NCBI RefSeq assembly: GCF_016598575.1
Contig: NZ_CP066801.1
Coordinates: 1,670,501-1,734,500 of the forward strand
Reading direction: 5' to 3'
DNA length: 64,000 nt
Source of the DNA: Streptomyces sp. HSG2
GTDB lineage: Bacteria; Actinomycetota; Actinomycetes; Streptomycetales; Streptomycetaceae
In this document: one piece after another, positions 1 through 9,325 of the stretch
Layout: every line of letters begins with the position of its first letter
Position numbering within the stretch: the first letter of the stretch is position 1
Made by a program: the position numbers and the translations under genes
Notes under the pieces: generated by a model
What the model saw: only the letters and a program-made list of their open reading frames with translations
What the model was told of the DNA's origin: nothing
Database searches by the model: none

Positions 1-1162
1 GCACCCGCTCGTCGGCGAGCGGACCGTCCGCGCCGTTCAGGGCGAGCTGGGTGTAGGCGGGCTCCAGCGACTTGCGGACCCGGTAGCGCCTCAGTCGCTC
101 GCGACGGTCGTCCTCCTCGGCGACGGCCTCCCGCCGCTCCTCGCGCGCGAGGCCCTCCGCCAGCGCGGCCTTCTCGTCCGAGCCGTTGGCCACGGCCCAG
201 GACCGCAGGGCCTCCGCGGGCGCCTCGCCCTCCGGCCCCCGGTGCGGCGTGCCGAGCGGCATGCCGGAGCGCCCCGACCTCCCGGGTGCGGCGGCCTGGA
301 CGGCGCGGGCGTCGCCCGGCGTCAGCTCGGCGAGGTCGACGCTCCCCTCGACGAGGGCGTCGAGCCGCTCGTCGTAGGGCACCGCCTTCCACACGATCCT
401 CTCGAGCTTGGCAGGGCTTCCCCACCACCTGGGGTCGCGGGCGAGCACGACCTCGTCGGCGTCGCGGTCGGTACGCAGGATGGTGAACGGGCCGGCGGTG
501 ACCTTGAGCTTGCGCCGTGCTCCGTCGTTGAAGGCGTCCGGGGTCCCCATGACGTCCTTCGGGTACAGCGGGGTGAAGAGCGACTTCCAGTCGGCGTAGG
601 GGCGGGCGAAGGTGACCTTGACCTCCAGATCGTTCGCGCCGCGCTCGACCTTCGAGATCCGGTCGTATCCGGCGTTGCGCGCCGTCCAGTAGGCGCTGTC
701 CCGCCCGGAGAGGGCCCGCCACTGGGCGGCGAAGTCCGCCGCGCCGATCTCGCGTCCGTCGCTCCAGACGGCCCGCTGGTCCAGCTTGTAGAGGACGACC
801 TGGCGCGGTTCGGTCTCCACCACTCGCGCCGACTCGAGGAAGTCGGGATTGCGCGCGGGACGACCGGAGGCGTCCGTCCGGTACATCGACGGCAGCACGG
901 CCTGGGCCAAGCGGGAGGTGGTCGCGTCCGCGTCGGCCTGGAAGGTGTTCAGGGTGTCCGGCAGCGAGTCGACGGCCCAGCGCAGCGTGCCGCCGTCGGC
1001 GATCCGGTTCCGGGGGGCGGCTGCGGTGTCCGGGGCGGCCAGGGGCTCGCCCGCCGGGTCGTCGGAGCCGCAGGCGGCGAGGAGGGGGACCACCAGCGCG
1101 CCCGCGGCGAGGAAGGCGACCGGGCGGGCGAGCGCGCGGGGTCCGACACCGGCGTGGGACAT
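1..1162 (-). CDS. Peptide-type ABC transporter substrate-binding lipoprotein (SBP_bac_5), 3' end outside the window
   Basis: This is the extracytoplasmic binding protein of a peptide/nickel-class ABC importer, and its C-terminus runs off the left edge. The protein starts MSHAGVGPRA and has a hydrophobic signal sequence ending in a lipobox (LLAAC, Cys31), so it should be a membrane-anchored lipoprotein. After it come family-typical stretches: a WAVDSLPDTLN segment near residue 50, VWSDGREIGAADF with the usual tryptophan, and a conserved RDPRWWG. The ATG is at 1162-1160. No permease or ATPase gene is visible to its right, so any partners lie left of the window or elsewhere. The transported substrate cannot be read from the sequence. 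Confidence 0.88.
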   Translation of the reverse strand, partial: MSHAGVGPRALARPVAFLAAGALVVPLLAACGSDDPAGEPLAAPDTAAAPRNRIADGGTLRWAVDSLPDTLNTFQADADATTSRLAQAVLPSMYRTDASGRPARNPDFLESARVVETEPRQVVLYKLDQRAVWSDGREIGAADFAAQWRALSGRDSAYWTARNAGYDRISKVERGANDLEVKVTFARPYADWKSLFTPLYPKDVMGTPDAFNDGARRKLKVTAGPFTILRTDRDADEVVLARDPRWWGSPAKLERIVWKAVPYDERLDALVEGSVDLAELTPGDARAVQAAAPGRSGRSGMPLGTPHRGPEGEAPAEALRSWAVANGSDEKAALAEGLAREERREAVAEEDDRRERLRRYRVRKSLEPAYTQLALNGADGPLADERV

Positions 1163-1447
1163 CTCTGCTACCTCCGGAAGCCGAGGGGCGGTATGATCGC
1201 ATTTGGTGGTATTTGGAGTTGATCATTTGTATGCACATCCCTGCGGCCACTGAAGAGGAATCGGTTCGGCACCCGCCGGCGACACGGCGGCCCCACCCGC
1301 GAACCCACCCGGGCGGCGCAACACGGTGGCGGCCGGCCTCTTCCGCGAGAGCGCCGAACCGGGCCGCGGGGAAGGCGACACCGGCGGCGGGGCGCCGGCG
1401 GACCACACACCACGGATCGCCACCCGCGAGGAAAGCGAGGCCCTGCC

Positions 1448-1741
1448 ATGTCCGCCCACCAGGAGCTGAACAACGCCCGACACGCCCTCGACGACCTGCT
1501 CAGGTCGGTGGGGAACCTGGAGCGACGGATCGGAGGGGAGGACCCGGGCATCCGTCGCGTCCGCACCGACGTCGATCACCTGCGCGAGGACCTCGCGGCC
1601 TTGTCCGACACCTCCGAGGAGCCGGAACCCGCCGGCCGTCCCGACATGGTGCCGATCCCCGACACTCCCTACGACCCGGCGATGTGGACGGACAGCGACG
1701 ACGCCGAGGGGCTCGGGGTTCGGGATCACCACGCGCCCTGA
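1448..1741 (+). CDS. Conserved small hypothetical protein, 97 aa
   Basis: A 97-residue acidic protein starting MSAHQELNNARHA. The first 60 residues look like an amphipathic helical segment (ARHALDDLLRSVGNLERRIG, then VRTDVDHLREDLAAL), possibly a short coiled coil. The tail is Pro/Asp-rich (PDMVPIPDTPYDPAMW). A GAGGAAAG/GAGG purine stretch lies just upstream of the ATG. I recognise no domain and assign no function. It is convergent with the large SpoIIE-type regulator and about 200 bp from its stop. Strong third-position GC and the non-random helical pattern support it being real. Confidence 0.7.
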   Translation: MSAHQELNNARHALDDLLRSVGNLERRIGGEDPGIRRVRTDVDHLREDLAALSDTSEEPEPAGRPDMVPIPDTPYDPAMWTDSDDAEGLGVRDHHAP

Positions 1742-1945
1742 ACCGGCCCCGGCGAGCGCCGCGCCCGAGAGCGCCCCCGCACGGATTCGACCACTCGCGG
1801 GCCCGCCGGTCCGAGCCGGCCCCGAGCACGCCGCGCCGTGCGCGCCCACCTCCGCCGGGAAAGGCACGGACCGACTCCGGTCCCGTCCGACTCGGTCGGG
1901 CGGCGCCGATCGGCGCCGTGACCGCGAACCGGTCGCGGCCCCCGG

Positions 1946-4603
1946 TCAGAACAGACCGAGCAGGGCCTCCGCCTGATCGGCGGTACCGGCGTCGTCGCCC
2001 GGCGGGGAGAGTTCGAACCACACCGTCTTGCCGCCCCTGGCCCGCCGTGAACCCCAGGCGGCGCTGAGCATCCCGACGAGTTGCAGGCCCCGCCCCCCCT
2101 CGTCGGTGTCGCGGGCCCGGCGCCGACGAGGCTGCACGAGCCCGGAGTCCCAGACCTCGCAGACCAGCGTGCGGTCGAGCAGCAGCCGCAGTCCGATGTC
2201 GCCCTCTCCGTAGCGCAGGGCGTTGGTGACCAACTCGCTGACCAGGAGTTCGGTGGTGTCGGCGAGCGACTCCAGACCCCAGGACCGCAGACGCTCGCGG
2301 GCGTGCGCGCGGGCCCGGCCCACGCTGCGAGGCTCACGAGGCAGCGTCCAATCACCCACCGACTCGGCGGGCAGACCCCGTACCCTCGCCATCAACAGCG
2401 CGATGTCGTCCTCGCCGTGGTGACTGTCGAGGGTGTTCAACACGTGGTCGCAGACGTCCTCCAGCGGCCGGTCGGGGTCCCCGAGGGCCCCGACGAACGC
2501 CTGGAGCCCCTCGTCCAACGGATGATCGCGGCTCTCCACCAGGCCGTCCGTGTACAGAGCGAGCAGGGCACCCTCGGGCAGTTCGACCTCGACCTCCTCG
2601 AAGGGCTCGCCGCCGACACCGAGCGGCATCCCCGGCGGCACGTCCAGCATCAGCGCCGGCTCACCGGGTTCGACCAGGACGGGCGGCGGATGGCCCGCGT
2701 TGGCGAAAGTACACCGCCTGGTCACCGCGTCGTAGACGGCGTAGACACAGGTGGCCAGGTAGACCTCGGACAGGTCGGCCTCACGGGGGCGACGGGCGGC
2801 CCGGCCGGCCTGCTGCACGCCACCGGGAGCGCCGAGCCCTCGGGCGATCTCGTCCAACCGGCCCAGGACGTCCGCCGGTTCGAGATCCAGTTGGGCCAGC
2901 GTCCTGACCGCCGTGCGGAGTTCGCCCATGGCGACGGCGGCCCGCAGACCGCGTCCCATCACGTCGCCGACGACCAGAGCCGTTCGATGCCCGGGCAGCT
3001 CGATGACGTCGAACCAGTCTCCCCCCACCTCGCCCGTCCGGCCGGTCGCCGCGTTGCCCGGAAGGTAGCGACAGGCGATGTCCAGACCGGACGCCTCCGG
3101 GTCGCCGGGGGGCAGCAGGGAACGCTGGAGTATCAAGGCCCGCTCATGCTCCCGACGGTAGAGCCGGGCGTTGTCGATACAGACGGCCGCGCGGGAGGCC
3201 AGCTCCACAGCCATGTCGCGGTCCCGGTCGCCGAAGGGCTCACTGCCCTTGACCCGGGCGAAACGCACCAGGCCGACGACGGTGTCGTGGGCGACCATCG
3301 GCACCGCGAGCGCGGACTGGACCAGATCGCCCTCCTCGGCGGGCACCGCGCGGGGACGCGCGGTCCTCAGGGCCTCGGCACAGGGCGAGTTGAACGCGTA
3401 GCGGTGGACGGCCCCCACCCCGACCCGATCGGCGGACCCCTGAAGCGGTGCCTCCGACACCGCGCTGGCGTAGGCGACACGCCGCAGCTCGGCACTGCCG
3501 TCGGCGAAGCCGCGGGGCGCCTCGTCGCCGGCCAGCAGTCCTTGGTACAGGTCGACGGTGGCCAGATCGCAAAAGACGGGGACGGCGACGTCCAGCAACT
3601 GACGCGCGGTGACCTCCAGGTCGAGCGAGTTGCCGATGCGGGCCCCGGCCTCGTTGAGCAGGGCGAGGTTTCGACGTGCGGTAGCGGCCTCCCGGGCGGC
3701 GGCACGGCGGGCGGTGACGTCGGTGCCGAGCCAGGCCACACCGATGGGGTGGCCGGAGCCGCTGTGCACGCGGTAGAGGTTCACCGACCAGTGCCTGCGC
3801 TCCTCCGAGTCGGGCACGAACCCCGTGACGTGCAGGTCGGTGACGGCCTCGCCGGTCTCCAGGACCCCCCTCAAGGTCGCCGCCACCCGGTCGGCCTCGC
3901 CGGGGGAAAGGTAGTCGTGGACCTGACGGCCGGTGTGGTCCTCGGGGTCGCCGCCGAAGACCGAGGCGAACTGCCGGTTGGCGCGGCGCACCCGCAACTC
4001 GGCGTCGAGGAGCAGAAAACCGAAGGGGGACTGGTCGAAGACGGCGCCCGACGCCGCGAGGTCGGCCTCGACGGAACGCAGCGCGCGTACGTCCACGACG
4101 ACGCAGACGGCCGCCCGCTCGCCGTCCCGGGTGCGGGTCGGCATGACGTAGACCTCGGCGAACCCCCGGGTCGCGCGCACCGCCGCCGAGGCCCCCTCGC
4201 GCCCGACTCCCCCGCTTCCACCCGGTGTCGCCCGCCCGACGGGTCGACCCCGGCCCGAACCCGCATCGCGTCCGTCGGGCGAGCCGCCGCCGGAGGGGAG
4301 CAGGACCGGGACGACGCCGGTCCACTCCCGGCCGTCGAGGATCTCCGCCATCTTGCGGCGCCCGCTCGGGCGGAGCGCGGGATCGACGAGGACCTCGATC
4401 GGGTCCATGCCCACGGCATCCGACCCGCCGATTCCGAACAGTCGCTCGGCCCGTAGGCTCCACTGGTCGACAAGCCCGTCGGGGCCGACGGAGAAGGACG
4501 CGACGTCGACGTACTCGTAGAGGGAGCCGGGCGCCTCGCGCTGCCACACCACGTCCCGGGCCGACCTCCCGTCGGGCCCCACCCTCGCTGGTATCTCGCT
4601 CAC
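1946..4603 (-). CDS. PAS/GAF sensor with SpoIIE-type PP2C phosphatase and anti-sigma-like ATPase domain
   Basis: A predicted cytoplasmic multidomain regulator of about 885 aa. N-terminal PAS-like segments include the conserved stretch QSPFGFLLLDAELRVRRANR. A GAF domain follows (around residues 330-490, with VPVFCDLATVDLY and AVCIDNARLYR). Then comes the SpoIIE/RsbU PP2C phosphatase domain (GGDWFDVIEL, VGDVMGRGLRAA, YTDGLVESR), and last an HATPase_c domain of the RsbW type (LLVSELVTNALRYG; GRGLQLV). Such proteins dephosphorylate anti-anti-sigma factors; the attached kinase-like domain could bind or phosphorylate the same partner. The GTG at 4603 was chosen because GGAGGGG sits 9 nt upstream; the frame is open to 4690. 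No sigma or anti-sigma gene is adjacent, so the target is unknown. Confidence 0.9.
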   Translation of the reverse strand: MSEIPARVGPDGRSARDVVWQREAPGSLYEYVDVASFSVGPDGLVDQWSLRAERLFGIGGSDAVGMDPIEVLVDPALRPSGRRKMAEILDGREWTGVVPVLLPSGGGSPDGRDAGSGRGRPVGRATPGGSGGVGREGASAAVRATRGFAEVYVMPTRTRDGERAAVCVVVDVRALRSVEADLAASGAVFDQSPFGFLLLDAELRVRRANRQFASVFGGDPEDHTGRQVHDYLSPGEADRVAATLRGVLETGEAVTDLHVTGFVPDSEERRHWSVNLYRVHSGSGHPIGVAWLGTDVTARRAAAREAATARRNLALLNEAGARIGNSLDLEVTARQLLDVAVPVFCDLATVDLYQGLLAGDEAPRGFADGSAELRRVAYASAVSEAPLQGSADRVGVGAVHRYAFNSPCAEALRTARPRAVPAEEGDLVQSALAVPMVAHDTVVGLVRFARVKGSEPFGDRDRDMAVELASRAAVCIDNARLYRREHERALILQRSLLPPGDPEASGLDIACRYLPGNAATGRTGEVGGDWFDVIELPGHRTALVVGDVMGRGLRAAVAMGELRTAVRTLAQLDLEPADVLGRLDEIARGLGAPGGVQQAGRAARRPREADLSEVYLATCVYAVYDAVTRRCTFANAGHPPPVLVEPGEPALMLDVPPGMPLGVGGEPFEEVEVELPEGALLALYTDGLVESRDHPLDEGLQAFVGALGDPDRPLEDVCDHVLNTLDSHHGEDDIALLMARVRGLPAESVGDWTLPREPRSVGRARAHARERLRSWGLESLADTTELLVSELVTNALRYGEGDIGLRLLLDRTLVCEVWDSGLVQPRRRRARDTDEGGRGLQLVGMLSAAWGSRRARGGKTVWFELSPPGDDAGTADQAEALLGLF

Positions 4604-5195
4604 GCGAACCGTCCCCTCCAGCTCACCGCGTCCGGCACCGGTCACCGAAGGCGGCTGCCCGCAGTATCCAGCACTACGGGGCCACGCCACACGGTGTTCA
4701 CGATCACAACACGGCCGGGGGCGCTTCCGACCCCGGTCGTGACGTCACTCCTCGTCTTCTAACCGGGCCGCGCGCCCTCGAACCCCGCCAGGGACGCGGG
4801 GCATTTCGGGGAGCGCGGGCGCGGCGCTCGACGTGCCGCCCTCGCGCCGACTCGGCCGGGGGGGCGGTCGCCCTCGGACGCCTTCGGGCCCGGCCGACCG
4901 GCGGCGGGTCACGGCTCCGCGCGTGACGCCGGGCCACGCGTGGCGGGTTCGCGCCCCCGCCCGGCCGGTCCTCCTCTCGGCGGTCGACACCGGCACGCGG
5001 GGCCCCACCGGTGTCCGCACGCGGTCCGGGGCCGGGCGTACCCGGCCCGTGTGCCCGTGCGGGGCGCACCACCGCGCACGGGGGCACACCCGGCGCGTGG
5101 CGGGCCCGGGCACCGGGTGCCGCCGCGCCGCCCCGTGCCGCACGCTCCCGGGCGGGCGCCCTGTCCGGCCTCGCGCCGGGACTCGCTCGGGTCGC
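4604..5195. other. Gene-free stretch upstream of the SpoIIE-type regulator
   Basis: No convincing gene. Open frames here are Arg/Pro/Gly-rich shadows. Around 5049-5089 there is an imperfect inverted repeat (GTGTGCCCGTGCG against CGCACGGGGGCACAC) that could form a hairpin near the 3' end of the SPOR-like gene. The regulator's promoter should lie in the left part. Confidence 0.4.
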
Positions 5196-5387
5196 TCAGC
5201 CCTCGCCGCTCGCGATGCCCTGACCGACGTGTTCGACGCAGTACGTCCGCTCGGGGCCGGGCTCGTCGAGGCTGTCGGCGATGCGTTGTGCCTCGGCCCG
5301 GGTCGCGTACCTGCCCACGCGGTAGCGGTTGCCGTTGTCGTCCTCTCGGACGACCGACCAGGGCAGAGCGACCGTGCCGTCGTTCAT
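5196..5387 (-). CDS. Small SPOR-like domain protein, 63 aa
   Basis: A 63-residue protein starting MNDGTVALPWSVVRED. The stretch GNRYRVGRYATRAEAQRIADSL matches the core of SPOR-type repeats (beta strand, then a helix opening with Thr-x-x-Glu-Ala), which in other proteins bind peptidoglycan with denuded glycans. There is no signal peptide, so a cytoplasmic location is more likely and binding to wall is only a possibility. Short proteins of this kind are widespread in Streptomyces. It stands alone, about 370 bp from the GntR gene. Confidence 0.72.
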   Translation of the reverse strand: MNDGTVALPWSVVREDDNGNRYRVGRYATRAEAQRIADSLDEPGPERTYCVEHVGQGIASGEG

Positions 5388-5756
5388 CGCGCCCCTCCGC
5401 TTCCCGTCCGTCGACGCCGCGCCCCGCCCGCTGAGGAAACCGCTCTCCGCATATGCCCGAGCCTACGCCCAACCTTCACGCAGCGAACACGCCTTCGCAC
5501 AAGGAGGTACGCGACCGGTCGCGGAGCGGGAACGCGGCGCCGCACGCGCCTCGCGCCTCTCGGAGCCGCCCCCGCTCGACCGGCCACCGCCGGGGGAAGC
5601 CCCATCCGGGTCTCACCCGATTCCCACCAGGCAGGACGACACGGCCGCCCGGAGGGGGCGCGCACGTGCGGAGCTAGGCGCGCGGGCCGCGAGGACGAAA
5701 CGGTTCCCCGGGGGCGTGCGCCATCTCACACCCCGAGAAGAACGCGCGCCGGGCGG
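5388..5756. other. Intergenic region between the SPOR-like gene and the GntR gene
   Basis: No gene supported. An AAGGAGG motif near 5504 is not followed by a plausible start. The region should carry the promoter of the SPOR-like gene on the minus strand and the 3' end of the GntR transcript. Confidence 0.4.
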
Positions 5757-6509
5757 CTATCTCACGGGCAGGTGGTAGGCCACGCGGTACCGATCGGCGG
5801 GCACGACCAGATCGGCCGTCTCGACGGCGCGGCCCGAGGCATAGAAAGTGCGGTGGACGACCACGACGACGTGGCCGGGGACGCCACCGAGCTCCAGCAG
5901 CTCCTCGGCGAGCCCGGGGCGGGCGCCGACCTCCTCGGTCACGTTGTCGACGACGACGTCGATCGCGGCCATCCGCTCCACCACGCCCATCCCGCCGAGC
6001 GGCCCCTCCTCGGGCAGCATCACCGGGGTGCGGCCGGTGAGCGAGAGCGGCTCCCAGGAGGTCGAGAGCATCATGGGCTCCCCGCCCTCGCGGAAGACGT
6101 ACCTCGTGCGCATGACCCGCTCGTCCAGCCCGACCCCGAGTCGCTTCGCGATCTCCTCGGTCGCTCCCACCCGCTCGCTGCGGGACTCCCACGTGCCGCG
6201 GGCCTCCCCCTCCGCCTGCTCCTGCCGGAAGGGGGTGGCCCCGGAGGCGGGACGGTATCCGGAACGGGCGACCCGACGCGGCACCGGCCGCTCCCGGACG
6301 TACGTGCCGGAACCCGAGCGCCCCTCGACCAACCCCTCGGCCATCAGGACCTTGCGCGCCTCAAGCGCCACGGTGTCGGAGACCCCGTACTCCTCACGGA
6401 TACGGGCCTGGGAAGGCAGGCGGGCGTGGGGCGGCAGCGAGCCGTCGACGATCTTCTTGCGGAGATCGCCCGCAACGCGCAGGTACGCCGGCCGCTCACC
6501 GATTGTCAC
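5757..6509 (-). CDS. GntR-family transcriptional regulator with UTRA (HutC-type) ligand domain
   Basis: A 250-aa DNA-binding repressor or activator. The N-terminal winged helix (residues 5-72) has the family pattern YLRVAGDLRKKIVDG, LPSQARIREEYGVSD and GLVEGRSGSGTYV. Residues 95-245 form a UTRA-like effector domain (RTRYVFREGGEPMMLSTSWEPLSL; HRTFYASGRAVETADLVVPADRYR). The UTRA domain binds small molecules such as amino sugars or acyl compounds in known members; the ligand here is unknown. The start is GTG at 6509 with GGGAG upstream. No operon partner adjoins it. The nearest catabolic gene is the GH3 hexosaminidase across the pseudogene, but I see no shared operator that would link them. Confidence 0.9.
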   Translation of the reverse strand: MTIGERPAYLRVAGDLRKKIVDGSLPPHARLPSQARIREEYGVSDTVALEARKVLMAEGLVEGRSGSGTYVRERPVPRRVARSGYRPASGATPFRQEQAEGEARGTWESRSERVGATEEIAKRLGVGLDERVMRTRYVFREGGEPMMLSTSWEPLSLTGRTPVMLPEEGPLGGMGVVERMAAIDVVVDNVTEEVGARPGLAEELLELGGVPGHVVVVVHRTFYASGRAVETADLVVPADRYRVAYHLPVR

Positions 6510-6725
6510 TGGCCACTCCCATCAGGTTGTACGGACAGCGACAGAGTGACAACGCCTGGTTGGGCCGGGCAAGCGAAGGCCAAAGAACCACTCGATGTGA
6601 TGACTTCTGGCCCGATCCCCTTCCTCGCGGGCGGCGCCCGCCCTCCCTCCCTCGCTCCCCGCGCGGCGGCCTGCGAGGCAGGACCGATCGCTTCCGGGGT
6701 CCGGGCGACGCGGCGCGACGCCGCC

Positions 6726-7145
6726 TCAGCGGGAGCGGGGAAGGGCGGTCGGCCCCGCCCCGGCCACCAACAGGGCACCCGCCACACCGCGAGCGACGGC
6801 GTGACCGACTCGCCGAGGAAGACCGCGGCGCCAAGCCGAAGACCGGGACCAGGAGGGAGAACGGGCGACCGCGGACGCCTGGTGGCGGCGGGGCAACCGG
6901 CCCCACGCCCCGAACCCCGGGACCGTGGACACCCGGGCCACGAACAGGACAGCGCCGACTCCGGACCACTCCAGCCCCCGGAGCGCGGCGAGATCGCGGG
7001 CTGCGCCCTCGGTCAGCGGGGACAGCGCCAGGACCGGCAGGACCGGCACGACACTGACCCGGACCATGAAGTTCAGCGCGTCGGGCGGGGCCGCCACGCG
7101 GGTCAGGACGTTCGACACGCCCACGCGGCGACGCCGAGTGCGAAC
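6726..7145 (-). pseudogene. Decayed EamA/DMT-family transporter, 5'-truncated with several frameshifts
   Basis: On the minus strand one frame reads GVSNVLTR then PPDALNFMVRVSVVPVLPVL and LAALRGLEWSGVGAVLFVAR down to GFGAWG. This is characteristic of the second half of EamA (DMT) drug/metabolite exporters. The expected next pieces are present but in other frames: PFSLLVPVFGL in a second frame, AAVFLGESVTPSLAV in a third, then AGALLVAGAGPTALP back in the first. At least three frame changes are therefore needed, and the N-terminal half is not recognisable. I infer a dead gene. Sequencing error could explain one shift but hardly all of them. Confidence 0.75.
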
Positions 7146-7330
7146 GCCCCGAGCGGACCCGCCGCGCCCTCCCCCGCCGGCCGCGGTGCGGGCGCTGCGC
7201 GAGAGCGCCGCCGGCCGGTCGCCCCGTGCGCTCCCTTGACCGGCGGATTCATCCCGGATATTGGTGACTCGTCCCACTATCGCCTCAGGACGGTTCCCGG
7301 TGTCGAGCCGGACCTCGGGGAGGAGCACAG

Positions 7331-9178
7331 GTGCAGGTCAGCCGAGCGGGGAGTACCGGCCCAGGGACGGGGCCCAGCAGGCGTGCGGTGTTGGCGGCGA
7401 CGGGCGGGGCCACCGCCGCCCTGGCCGCCGGGGCGGCGCCCGCGCACGCGACCGGCGGCCGTCCGGGCGACGACGGACTGGCCTCCCTCGTCTCCCGCAT
7501 GACGCTGGAGGAGAAGGTCGGCCAGCTGTTCGTCACGCGGGTGTACGGGCACTCGGCCACCGACCCCGACCAGGCGGACGTCGATGCCAACCTCCGCGAA
7601 CTCGGGGTGCGCACCGCGGCGGAGCTGATCGCCCGCTACCGAGTGGGCGGCGTCATCTACTTCTCGTGGGCGGGCAACACCCGCGATCCGCGTCGGATCG
7701 CGGACCTCTCCGACGGGATCCAGCGGGCCTCCCTCGGGCAGGACGGCGGGGTACCGGTCCTCGTCTCCACCGACCAGGAACACGGCGCCGTCGCCCGGGT
7801 GGGCCGACCCGCCACCCTTCTCCCGGGCGCGATGGCGCTCGGCGCCGGGGGCTCCACCCAGGACGCTCGCACGGCCGGCCGCATCGCGGGCGCGGAACTG
7901 CGCGCCCTGGGCATCCACCAGGACTACGCCCCGGTCGCGGACGTCAACGTCGACCCGGCCAACCCGGTGATCGGGGTACGGTCCTTCGGCGCCGACCCAC
8001 GAGCCGTGGCGGGCCTGGTCGCCGCACAGGTGACGGGGTACCAGCGAGCGGGCGTCGCCGCCTGCGCCAAGCACTTCCCCGGACACGGCGACACCGCGAC
8101 CGACAGTCACACCGGCCTGCCCGTCATCACCCACAGCCGAGAACGGTGGGAGGAGTTGGACGCGCCGCCGTTCCGCGCGGCGATCGAGGCCGGAGTCGAG
8201 TCGATCATGACCGCTCACCTCCTGGTGCCCGCCCTCGACGACTCCGGCGACCCGGCCACGCTGTCCCGCCCGATCCTCACCGGTCTGCTCCGCGAGGAGT
8301 TGGGCTACGACGGTCTGGTGATCACCGATTCCCTCGGGATGGCCGGGGTCCGCACCAAGTACGGTGACGACCGGGTGCCGGTCCTGGCCCTCCTGGCCGG
8401 AGCGGACCAGTTGCTCAACCCTCCCGATCTCGCGCTGGCCCACGCCTCCGTGCTCGGGGCCGTGCGAGAGGGTGAGTTGACGGAGGCCCGGATCGACGTC
8501 TCCGTCCTGCGGGTCCTTCGGGCGAAGGCGCGACTCGGACTCTTCCGCGACGCCTACACCGAGCCCCGTGACGTCGAGCGCGTCGTCGGCGCCCGCGCCC
8601 ATCTCGTCGCCGCCGAGCGGATCGCCGCGCGGACGACGACCCTGCTCGTGAACGAGGGCGAGGCGCTGCCGCTGTCCCGACGCCGGACCCCGAGGGTCCT
8701 CGTCGTCGGGGCCGACCCGGTCTCGCCGACCGGCACCACGGGGCCCCCGACCGCCGTTCTCGCCCAAGCCCTGTCCGAGCTGGGCTTCTCGGCGACCGCG
8801 CGATCCACCGGCGTCGCCCCGACCCCGGCCGCCGCGGACGAAGCGGTCACCGCCGCCGAGGACGTCGACGCCGTCGTCGTCGCCACCTACGACGTCGAGG
8901 AGGGCGACGGGCAGGGGAGACTGGTCGGACGGCTGGTCGCGACCGGTCTGCCGGTCGTCGCGGTGGCGATCGGCACACCGTACGACGTGGGCCGGCTGCC
9001 ACGGGTGTCCGCCTCGCTCGCCACCTATTCCTGGACCGATGTCGAACTGCGCGCCGCGGCCCGGGTGATCGCCGGCCGGGAGCGACCCCGCGGCAGGCTG
9101 CCGGTCCCGGTGACGCGGGGCGACGACCCGGCGACGACGCTCCACCCGATCGGGCACGGTCTGTCCTACCGGGGTTGA
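7331..9178 (+). CDS. Secreted glycoside hydrolase family 3 beta-N-acetylhexosaminidase
   Basis: A predicted exo-beta-N-acetylglucosaminidase (GH3, NagZ-like) that removes GlcNAc from chitin- or wall-derived oligosaccharides. The N-terminus carries a Tat-type signal (SRRAVLAATGG, twin Arg at 17-18) with an AHA cleavage region near residue 40, so it is probably exported folded. The NagZ signature KHFPGHGDT (Lys247, His248, Asp254) is complete with the following DSH loop (His260). The nucleophile is Asp333 in VITDSLGM. A C-terminal GH3_C domain occupies roughly residues 400-610. At 615 aa it is longer than cytoplasmic NagZ, as expected for two-domain actinobacterial forms. The start is GTG with GGGGAGGAG upstream. 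It probably feeds GlcNAc uptake. Confidence 0.93.
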   Translation: MQVSRAGSTGPGTGPSRRAVLAATGGATAALAAGAAPAHATGGRPGDDGLASLVSRMTLEEKVGQLFVTRVYGHSATDPDQADVDANLRELGVRTAAELIARYRVGGVIYFSWAGNTRDPRRIADLSDGIQRASLGQDGGVPVLVSTDQEHGAVARVGRPATLLPGAMALGAGGSTQDARTAGRIAGAELRALGIHQDYAPVADVNVDPANPVIGVRSFGADPRAVAGLVAAQVTGYQRAGVAACAKHFPGHGDTATDSHTGLPVITHSRERWEELDAPPFRAAIEAGVESIMTAHLLVPALDDSGDPATLSRPILTGLLREELGYDGLVITDSLGMAGVRTKYGDDRVPVLALLAGADQLLNPPDLALAHASVLGAVREGELTEARIDVSVLRVLRAKARLGLFRDAYTEPRDVERVVGARAHLVAAERIAARTTTLLVNEGEALPLSRRRTPRVLVVGADPVSPTGTTGPPTAVLAQALSELGFSATARSTGVAPTPAAADEAVTAAEDVDAVVVATYDVEEGDGQGRLVGRLVATGLPVVAVAIGTPYDVGRLPRVSASLATYSWTDVELRAAARVIAGRERPRGRLPVPVTRGDDPATTLHPIGHGLSYRG

Positions 9179-9325
9179 CCTCCCTCGTACCGGGCGCGTA
9201 GGGGGACTACGACGCCACGCGGGGGGAGCCCTCCCGTTCCCTGCGTGACCGTCCTCGCGCCGCTGGCGTGTCCCCTACCGCCGGGCCCAGGCTGGACGGG
9301 CTCGCAGGAGTCGGGGGAGGACGCG

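Noticed and set aside
2081..4456. 791-codon plus-strand frame opposite the SpoIIE-type regulator
   Set aside because: Lies fully inside a well-supported multidomain gene on the other strand; no domain or ribosome site.
4833..7502. 889-codon plus-strand open frame
   Set aside because: It crosses the SPOR-like, GntR and pseudogene regions on the opposite strand and has Arg/Pro/Gly-rich low-complexity sequence; a GC-bias shadow.
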